A DNA stretch of 64,000 nucleotides, taken from the NCBI GenBank assembly GCA_023229645.1, contig JALNYU010000014.1, positions 1 to 64,000 of the forward strand, given 5' to 3'. The translations under genes were made by a program, and so were the position numbers. Below, in pieces: positions 58,497-64,000 of the stretch (positions are counted from its first letter, which is position 1; each line of letters opens with the position of its first letter). The notes under the pieces were generated by a model. The model was not told the DNA's origin and searched no databases. It saw nothing but the letters and a program-made list of their open reading frames with translations. Origin of the DNA: Nevskia sp. GTDB lineage: Bacteria > Pseudomonadota > Gammaproteobacteria > Nevskiales > Nevskiaceae.

Positions 58497-59558
58497 TTGA
58501 CGACCACCACATTGGATTCTGCTCTTCCCGTCGGCGACGTAATTGGCATCCGGACGCATCTCAATAACGTTGTGGCCGCGAGCGGTACATCGGACTTGAA
58601 AGAAATCCTAGCGCCGATTGCAGGCGATATGGCAGTGGTCGATGGTCTGATCCGTAAGCGCCTATCGTCTGAAGTGGTGCTGATCAACGAGATCGGCAAC
58701 TACATCATCGGCGCGGGCGGCAAGCGGCTGCGGCCGGCTTTGGTGCTGCTCGCGGCGCGTGCGCTCGGCGCGCGGGGCGAACTGCCGAACTTGCTCGCCG
58801 TCGTCATCGAGTTCATCCATACCGCGACGCTGCTGCACGACGACGTCGTCGATCATTCCGACCGCCGCCGTGGCCGCAAGACCGCGAACGCAGTTTGGGG
58901 CAATGCTGGCGCCGTGTTGTCTGGCGACTTCCTGTATTCGCGCAGCTTCCAGTTGATGGTCGAAGCCGATCGTATGCCGGTCATGCGGGTGATGGCGGAT
59001 ACCACCAACGCCATCGCCGAAGGCGAAGTGCTACAGCTGCTGAACTGCAATGATCCGGACGTTACCGAAGCGCGCTACCTGCGCGTGATCGAGCTGAAAA
59101 CCGCGCGCTTATTCCAAGCTGCGGCGGCCGTCGGCGCAATCGCGGCGGATGCGCCTGAGGCGTTTTGCGCGCAACTGGCGCAGTTCGGTCATAGCTTTGG
59201 TATGGCGTATCAGTTGATCGACGATCTGCTCGATTACACGGCCGATCCAGAAGTCAGCGGTAAAAATATCGGTGGCGATCTTGCCGAAGGCAAGCCGACA
59301 CTGCCGCTGTTGTACGCGATGCAGCACGGTACCGCGGCCCAATCAGCGCTGATTCGGGATGCAATTACCAACGGCCGCGTCGAAAGAATAAAAGAAGTGC
59401 TGGAAACCGTTGAAGCTACCGACGCAATCCCGTACACTCGCGCCCTCGCAGAGCAGTGCAGCGCTTCGGCACTTGAAGCACTGAACGGATTGCCCGACAG
59501 TCCGTATCGCACCGCGATGGTTGAACTCGTTCGCTTTAGCGTCAAACGAGATCGGTAA
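58497..59558 (+). CDS. ispB: Polyprenyl (octaprenyl) diphosphate synthase
   Basis: 353 residues from TTG 58497. It extends farnesyl diphosphate to make the ubiquinone side chain. The first aspartate-rich motif is in LLHDDVVDHSD and the second in QLIDDLLDYTAD; GGKRLRPALVLLAARA is the substrate-binding block. The start is uncertain: TTG 58497 and TTG 58512 are both possible, and no ATG lies before the core. It sits between two tRNA-Pro genes and may share their transcript. Confidence 0.92.
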   Translation: MTTTTLDSALPVGDVIGIRTHLNNVVAASGTSDLKEILAPIAGDMAVVDGLIRKRLSSEVVLINEIGNYIIGAGGKRLRPALVLLAARALGARGELPNLLAVVIEFIHTATLLHDDVVDHSDRRRGRKTANAVWGNAGAVLSGDFLYSRSFQLMVEADRMPVMRVMADTTNAIAEGEVLQLLNCNDPDVTEARYLRVIELKTARLFQAAAAVGAIAADAPEAFCAQLAQFGHSFGMAYQLIDDLLDYTADPEVSGKNIGGDLAEGKPTLPLLYAMQHGTAAQSALIRDAITNGRVERIKEVLETVEATDAIPYTRALAEQCSASALEALNGLPDSPYRTAMVELVRFSVKRDR

Positions 59559-59581
59559 CAAAAGTAGTAAACCGCACAATG

Positions 59582-59658
59582 CGGGGCGTAGCTCAGCTTG
59601 GTAGAGCGCTTGCTTCGGGAGCAAGAGGTCGTAGGTTCGAATCCTGTCGCCCCGACCA
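59582..59658 (+). tRNA. tRNA-Pro(CGG)
   Basis: Acceptor CGGGGCG pairs perfectly with CGCCCCG; CCA is encoded. The anticodon stem CTTGC/GCAAG holds CGG at 59616-59618. T arm GGTTCGAATCC. It lies 23 bases after ispB. Confidence 0.97.
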
Positions 59659-59660
59659 TT

Positions 59661-59678
59661 TCCAGTATCGATACTGGA
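59661..59678. other. 18-base perfect palindrome after tRNA-Pro
   Basis: TCCAGTATCGATACTGGA reads the same on both strands and starts three bases after the tRNA CCA end. With no T-tract it is a poor intrinsic terminator; as RNA it could form a processing hairpin, as DNA a dimer binding site. The rest of the gap to 59803 shows nothing else. Confidence 0.5.
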
Positions 59679-59803
59679 CTTGGTCATCAGTCTTAAATTG
59701 CCGCGTTCACCGGCATTTCCAAAACCCTCTCAAATTCCATATTGATTCATTAGACTGCCGATTGCGGTCAGGGCGCAGCGTGTTTGTTGCACGGGGTTTC
59801 GCG

Positions 59804-61360
59804 CTAAGCGCGTCCGCGCAGTTGCGGCAACGCCAGCAGCGCGAGCGTAATCGCCACGGGTAGCAAGGCGAGATGCCAGAGCGCGGTACTTATCGGCGCG
59901 GCACTAATATTCAGTACCGGCAGGCCTTGGATACTGAAGTAGGCGAGGGCGACGGCGAGCAATTCAAACGTACGGGCGTTGCGCGTCAGCGCGCCGAGCG
60001 CGTAGCCCCAACTGGCGATCGAGGCGCCGATCACAAGTACCGCAAACGCTGCTGCTGGTGCCGTAGCGGCGTAGCGGAGTACGGCCGGTAGTGTTGGCAG
60101 CCAGGCCAGCGTTAGCAGCGCTAGCCCACGAGCACGCAGGATGCGGCCGGTGGCGCCGGTGGCGGTATAAACGAAGGCGGCAGTGCCGCTGTCGCGCTCG
60201 CGCAGTGCGGCGTGAGCGTAGCTATCCAGTGAGAGCATCCAGGCCGCGATAACGGCGATGCTCACGGCCGATGGCGGCGCGAAAATCTGCACACCGCAGC
60301 TCGCGAGTAGCGCCAGCCACCACCACCCTGCCCGTTGTCGTAAAACAAACTGCAGCTCAGCCGCGTACAAGGTGCCGAAGGCGTTGCGCTGCAGCGGTGC
60401 CAGCACGCGTGTGAGCCAACGTAAGCGCCTGCCGCTGCGCGCTTGCGTTTGCGCTGCGGGCTGCGCGGTATGCGCTGCCGCGCGCTCTAAAAATGGCGCC
60501 GCGATGATGACGCCGATTGCGGCAAACGCGAGCCAGATCAGGCTGGCGCGCAAATCGCCGAATTCCAGTGCCCACCGCGGCCAAGCGAATGGCACTACGG
60601 TTTCTTTAACGAGCGGACCGAGGATGTTGAAGTTGTTGATCGGCTCGCCGCCAAGCTCGGGTAGCGCTGCCCGTTGAATACTGCGTGAGAAGGTGACGAT
60701 GCCGGCCGGGTCGCGCAGCGCGCCACCAGTCATGGTGCCGTTGTGCAGCGTGCTTTGGACGACTGGTACCGTTAGCAGCGCGACCCAGACAAAGAAATAA
60801 AGAATATTGCCGGCCGTGCGGCGCAGCCAGGGCACGAGGTCGAACCAGACCGCAAACACGCTGCAAATAGCCAGCGCCGGCAGCGCCAAGACGAGCGTTG
60901 GTTTGATCAGCTCGACGAGATCGATATGGCGATCTTCGGCGCGCACCCACTGCGCCGCCAGCGCGACGACGAGGCCGACGCTGACGATGATGCCGAGCAC
61001 GATGAGATGGCTGCACCATTTCGCAAATAGATAGCCGGCGCGCGTCATCGGCGTGGTTACCAGCAGCTGCCAAACCCGGGTTTCGATGTCGCGGGTCAAT
61101 GTGCCGCGGACAACGTAAAAACCGAGCAGCGACAGCAGTGTCGAGTACATCAGCCCGACGACCATGCCGATCCAGGCGCTGGAATACAGGCCGCGGTGAT
61201 TGACGTTGATCGCCACCGCTAAATACGGCGCGTTGGCCGGCGGGAAGCACCACCAAACACCGGCCGCGATCAGCACAATGACGACCCAGAAGCGCGTTGC
61301 GCGGCTGCGTTCGAGCAGATCAGCTCGCAGGATGGCGCCGAAGCGGCGTAGGCCGGTCAT
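59804..61360 (-). CDS. ABC-2-type transporter permease (double-length)
   Basis: 518 residues from ATG 61360, one base after the ATPase stop. About 12 hydrophobic segments, arranged as two ABC-2 permease halves: the first includes TRDIETRVWQLLVTTPMTRAGYLFAKW, which resembles the cytoplasmic coupling helix of the NosY/GldF class. The open frame up to 61639 is the ATPase gene read in another frame. Its partner is the ATPase immediately upstream. The substrate is not indicated by sequence. Confidence 0.85.
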   Translation of the reverse strand: MTGLRRFGAILRADLLERSRATRFWVVIVLIAAGVWWCFPPANAPYLAVAINVNHRGLYSSAWIGMVVGLMYSTLLSLLGFYVVRGTLTRDIETRVWQLLVTTPMTRAGYLFAKWCSHLIVLGIIVSVGLVVALAAQWVRAEDRHIDLVELIKPTLVLALPALAICSVFAVWFDLVPWLRRTAGNILYFFVWVALLTVPVVQSTLHNGTMTGGALRDPAGIVTFSRSIQRAALPELGGEPINNFNILGPLVKETVVPFAWPRWALEFGDLRASLIWLAFAAIGVIIAAPFLERAAAHTAQPAAQTQARSGRRLRWLTRVLAPLQRNAFGTLYAAELQFVLRQRAGWWWLALLASCGVQIFAPPSAVSIAVIAAWMLSLDSYAHAALRERDSGTAAFVYTATGATGRILRARGLALLTLAWLPTLPAVLRYAATAPAAAFAVLVIGASIASWGYALGALTRNARTFELLAVALAYFSIQGLPVLNISAAPISTALWHLALLPVAITLALLALPQLRGRA

Positions 61361-61361
61361 A

Positions 61362-62255
61362 TCAGCGCGTCTTGTCCTGCGCCAGCAGGCAGACGTAAGC
61401 GTCTTCAAGATCGGGCATTGCGGGCTCGGAATCGGCGCTCGGGCGGGTTTCGGAAACGATGCGCAACTGCACGCCGCCGGGCACGCGGCGCGAACTGCTG
61501 ACGTGATGGCCAGCGCGTGCAGCTGCGAGTAGTTCTGCGGCAATCGTCCAATCCCAGACTTTGCCCTGCGCCTGCGCGACGAGGTGCTCGATGTCGCCAT
61601 AAAAGCGCAGCTGCCCTTGCGCCATGACTGCAATCGCACTGGCGCTGGCTTCGATGTCTGAGACGATGTGCGTCGACAAAATCACCAAGCGCTCGCCTGC
61701 GAGGTCGGTCAACAGATGACGGAAGCGCAGCCGCTCTTCGGGATCGAGGCCAACCGTAGGCTCATCGACGATTAAGAGTTTCGGATCGTTCAACAACGCC
61801 TGCGCAATACCCACGCGCTGGCGCATTCCGCCGGAGAAATCGCCGAGCCGGCGTTCTCGAACCTCGGCTAAGCCCACTAATGCGAGACATTCATCGACGC
61901 GCTCGGCGATGGTCGCGGCGGGTAGGCCTTTGACCGCCGCCAGAAAGCGCAAAAACTCCGCGGCGCTGAGCGCGGTGTAAACGCCAAAATCCTGCGGTAG
62001 ATAACCGAGCTCGGCGCGCACCGCATCGGGCGTGAGCGCGATGTCCACGCCGTTCCATAAGACACGGCCGGTACTGGGCCGCGCCAGCGTTGCGAGAATG
62101 CGCATTAACGTCGATTTGCCGGCGCCGTTCGGGCCAAGCAAGCCGACGATGCCGGGGCTCAGCGCGAGATCAAGATTTTCGATCGCGCGATGGCCGTTGG
62201 GATAGCGGTAGCTCAGCGCTTCGATGCGCAGTGGCGGGGCGGGTGTAGGGCTCAT
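61362..62255 (-). CDS. ABC transporter ATP-binding protein
   Basis: 297 residues. Walker A GPNGAGKST, Q-loop at GYLPQDFGVY, signature FSGGMRQRVGIAQAL, Walker B LLIVDEPTVGLDPEE and the switch histidine in LSTHIV are all present. The C-terminal 80 residues form an extra domain typical of ABC-2 exporters. It pairs with the following permease in a two-gene export system. Confidence 0.94.
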   Translation of the reverse strand: MSPTPAPPLRIEALSYRYPNGHRAIENLDLALSPGIVGLLGPNGAGKSTLMRILATLARPSTGRVLWNGVDIALTPDAVRAELGYLPQDFGVYTALSAAEFLRFLAAVKGLPAATIAERVDECLALVGLAEVRERRLGDFSGGMRQRVGIAQALLNDPKLLIVDEPTVGLDPEERLRFRHLLTDLAGERLVILSTHIVSDIEASASAIAVMAQGQLRFYGDIEHLVAQAQGKVWDWTIAAELLAAARAGHHVSSSRRVPGGVQLRIVSETRPSADSEPAMPDLEDAYVCLLAQDKTR

Positions 62256-62340
62256 GCGCTGAGCTTACACGGCGTTATCGCCGGTTATCGAACTGCGGCG
62301 TGTCTCAGCTCGCATTTGAAACGCGAGCGGCTTAACCGGC

Positions 62341-63228
62341 TTAGAGTGGAATCGTTAGCGCTGGCGCTAACGCCGATTCTGGCCAGTGTTTAAACGGGAA
62401 GACAGCGCCCTCGGCGCGAACTTTTGCGACCTGCGCGGGATCGATAACACCGTAAACCCAGCGCGGCTCGTTCAGCGGGCCTTGTTCAATCACGCCATCG
62501 TCGGGGAAGCCGCGATCGGGCGGGCCGTAAATGCCAGCGGCACCGATGTTGACGTCAACTGCGGGCGACCACGGCGCCTCGCCGACGATTGGCGATTGCA
62601 CGACATAGCACTGATTTTCCAGCGCCCTCGCCTGTGCGCCGACGCGCACCCGGTGGTAGCCGGCGAGGGTGTCCGTGCAGCTTGGCGCGAGAATGATTTC
62701 GGCACCTGCTTGGCATTGCGTCCGCGCCAGCAGTGGGAACTCGGTGTCGTAGCAAATCGTCACCGCAATTTTGCCGAGCGCGGTGTCGAATACTTTCAGC
62801 GCGGTATCGCCGTCGATATGCCATTGCTCGCGCTCGAAGCGCGTCATCACGCATTTGTCCTGGAATTCCGTGCTGCCATTCGGCGCGCAGAACCAGGCGC
62901 GATTATGGAAGCGGCCGGGCGCCACTTGCCACGGAAAACTGCCGGCCAAAATATAGACGCCGTATTGCTGTGCCAGCCGCTGATGCAGCGCTAGCCAAGC
63001 GTCGCGCAGTGTTTGCATCGCAACGATTTGGCCGTGTAAATCGGCCTGCACGTCGGGCGCAAACAACGCCGCTAACGACATCGAGCCGTATTCAGGAAAC
63101 ACCAGGAGCTTGGCTTCGGCCTTCGCTGCGGTGTCAACCCAACGGCCGACGAGCGCTTCGACCTCGCCCCAGCTTTGCGGCGTGAAGACGGGAAATTGGG
63201 CGGCGGCAATTTTGAATGCGGTGGTCAT
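62341..63228 (-). CDS. Carbon-nitrogen hydrolase (nitrilase superfamily)
   Basis: 295 residues. The Glu-Lys-Cys triad is visible: Glu46 in VFPEYG, Lys125 in FQDKCVMTRFE and Cys159 in ITICYDTEFP. It hydrolyses a C-N bond of an amide or nitrile; the substrate is unknown, though omega-amidase-like enzymes share the pattern. It starts one base after the GNAT gene stop, so the two are co-transcribed with a SnoaL-like gene. Confidence 0.9.
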   Translation of the reverse strand: MTTAFKIAAAQFPVFTPQSWGEVEALVGRWVDTAAKAEAKLLVFPEYGSMSLAALFAPDVQADLHGQIVAMQTLRDAWLALHQRLAQQYGVYILAGSFPWQVAPGRFHNRAWFCAPNGSTEFQDKCVMTRFEREQWHIDGDTALKVFDTALGKIAVTICYDTEFPLLARTQCQAGAEIILAPSCTDTLAGYHRVRVGAQARALENQCYVVQSPIVGEAPWSPAVDVNIGAAGIYGPPDRGFPDDGVIEQGPLNEPRWVYGVIDPAQVAKVRAEGAVFPFKHWPESALAPALTIPL

Positions 63229-63229
63229 T

Positions 63230-63820
63230 TCAGAGCGTCCGTAGCCAGAACGTCATCGGCTTCGCGGTCGATTCGGTCTCGCCGATATCGGGCCAAGAAA
63301 AAGTCGTCGTAATTTCAGGTGCCTTGCGGTAGCCGCGGCGCGTCCAGAACACGTCGTTCGGCACGTAGTCGGCGGGTTTCGCCGGATGGTCGCCAGGCCG
63401 CTGTACCGAGCAGAACGCGCAGGTTTTTAATCCAAGCGCTGCCGCGTGCGCTTCGCGCAGTTCAAAGAACTTCACACCAAGACCGCGACCACGGTATTCG
63501 GGCAGCAGCACCGATTCGCCGAAGTAGTCAATATCCTCAATGTTGTGCCCGCCATCGCGAAACGGCTGTTGCGCCTCGGCACCGGCATCCACTAGCGGCA
63601 GCACAGTTGAGGCGCCGATACAGCTGGCGCCGTCCCAGATCAGAATCGCGAGGCTGCGCGGGCACTGAATATAAGTATCGAGATACTTCGCTTCGTATTC
63701 CTGCGAACCCTCGTAAAGATAAGGGAACGCACGGAATACGCGAATGCGGACGCCAGCCAGCGCATCGAGCTGACCGGCGATTTCTGCACCGCGCAGTTGT
63801 TCGATGCGCAGGTCTGACAT
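63230..63820 (-). CDS. GNAT-family N-acetyltransferase
   Basis: 196 residues from ATG 63820. The acetyl-CoA motif lies in ESVLLPEYRGRGLGVKFFELREAHA (RGRGLG loop), the GNAT signature. The C-terminal part has CAFCSVQRP and PNDVFWTRRGYRKAPE. Substrate unknown; pairing with a nitrilase-family amidase suggests amino-compound acylation and deacylation. Its start overlaps the upstream SnoaL-like stop by one base (TAATG). Confidence 0.88.
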   Translation of the reverse strand: MSDLRIEQLRGAEIAGQLDALAGVRIRVFRAFPYLYEGSQEYEAKYLDTYIQCPRSLAILIWDGASCIGASTVLPLVDAGAEAQQPFRDGGHNIEDIDYFGESVLLPEYRGRGLGVKFFELREAHAAALGLKTCAFCSVQRPGDHPAKPADYVPNDVFWTRRGYRKAPEITTTFSWPDIGETESTAKPMTFWLRTL

Positions 63821-64000
63821 TAGGCGCCGACCTGCTTCAGCCAATCGGCCAGGTTGTAGTAGTTCGTCACGCGCGCGACTTTGCCGCCGCGGATGTCGAA
63901 AAACGCGCCGGCGGGCAGGCGATAGGTCTGGCCGTTGGCTTCCGGTAGGCCTTCGTCGGTTTTCAGATATTTGCCGAGCACGGTGAATTCAACGGCGGCG
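63820..64000 (-). CDS. SnoaL-like (NTF2-fold) protein, partial
   Basis: About 59 residues of the C-terminus, entering from the right edge: VLGKYLKTDEGLPEANGQTY, RLPAGAFFDIRGGKVARVTN and YYNLADWLKQV. FFDIRGGKVARVTNYYN is typical of SnoaL-like/NTF2-fold proteins. The start is outside the window. It is the upstream member of the GNAT-nitrilase unit, read on the minus strand. Confidence 0.78.
   Translation of the reverse strand, partial: AAVEFTVLGKYLKTDEGLPEANGQTYRLPAGAFFDIRGGKVARVTNYYNLADWLKQVGA

Noticed and set aside
59582..59803. tRNA-Pro as an integrated-element attachment site
   Set aside because: No integrase and no repeated tRNA 3' end downstream within the window.
61361..61639. Longer N-terminus of the ABC permease
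   Set aside because: Overlaps the ATPase coding sequence; normal permease text begins at MTGLRRF.

Overview
The window looks like chromosomal DNA from a GC-rich gammaproteobacterium. The evidence is the carA-carB-greA block, the rlmE-ftsH-folP-glmM-tpiA-secG-tRNA-Leu block, the small coiled-coil gene/zapA/6S RNA/fau block, an FNR/ANR-type regulator and an MdtABC-type pump, all in gammaproteobacterial arrangements. TTG and GTG starts are frequent. I cannot name the genus from sequence alone. I see no insertion sequence, prophage, rRNA operon or CRISPR array.

Layout. 1-5.4 kb: Entner-Doudoroff genes, zwf-pgl facing left and edd-eda facing right, separated by a repeat-rich intergenic region. 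5.4-16.6 kb: housekeeping genes for carbamoyl phosphate, transcript cleavage, 23S rRNA methylation, membrane proteolysis, folate, cell-wall sugar, triose phosphate and secretion, ending in tRNA-Leu(GAG) and a strong terminator. 17-20.4 kb: an oxygen-response hub made of a haem-PAS FixL-like kinase, FixJ, a lone receiver and an FNR protein with the four iron-sulfur cysteines. 20.4-25 kb: an FNR-box promoter with a short ORF and small proteins, then exported proteins of unknown role. 25-28.8 kb: a kinase plus an HDOD regulator plus a degenerate HD-GYP regulator. 29-39.3 kb: thiolase, two amino-acid transporters, hemH, sohB, a DegQ-like protease, zapA, 6S RNA and fau.

40.9-47.6 kb is the most unusual part. 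It is a tight five-gene operon on the minus strand: a ferritin-like diiron protein, two proteins that together look like one LodA/GoxA-type cysteine-tryptophylquinone (CTQ) oxidase split in two, a radical SAM/SPASM maturase and a LodB/QhpG-like flavoprotein. It reads as a self-contained quinocofactor enzyme with its maturation machinery. Across a long AT-richer gap lies a cytoplasmic M4 metalloprotease (48.6-50.0 kb) followed by an emfourin-like inhibitor.

50.7-58.4 kb: an MdtABC-like RND efflux operon. 58.4-59.7 kb: two tRNA-Pro genes flanking ispB. 59.8-64 kb, minus strand: an ABC exporter pair and a GNAT-nitrilase-SnoaL-like cluster that runs off the end.

A dispersed intergenic repeat, with inverted arms of the type TGGCCGRATCAATAA around an AT-rich linker, occurs in the zwf/edd gap, upstream of the thiolase gene and upstream of the M4 protease. 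All identifications were made by reading motifs by eye; no database search was run.
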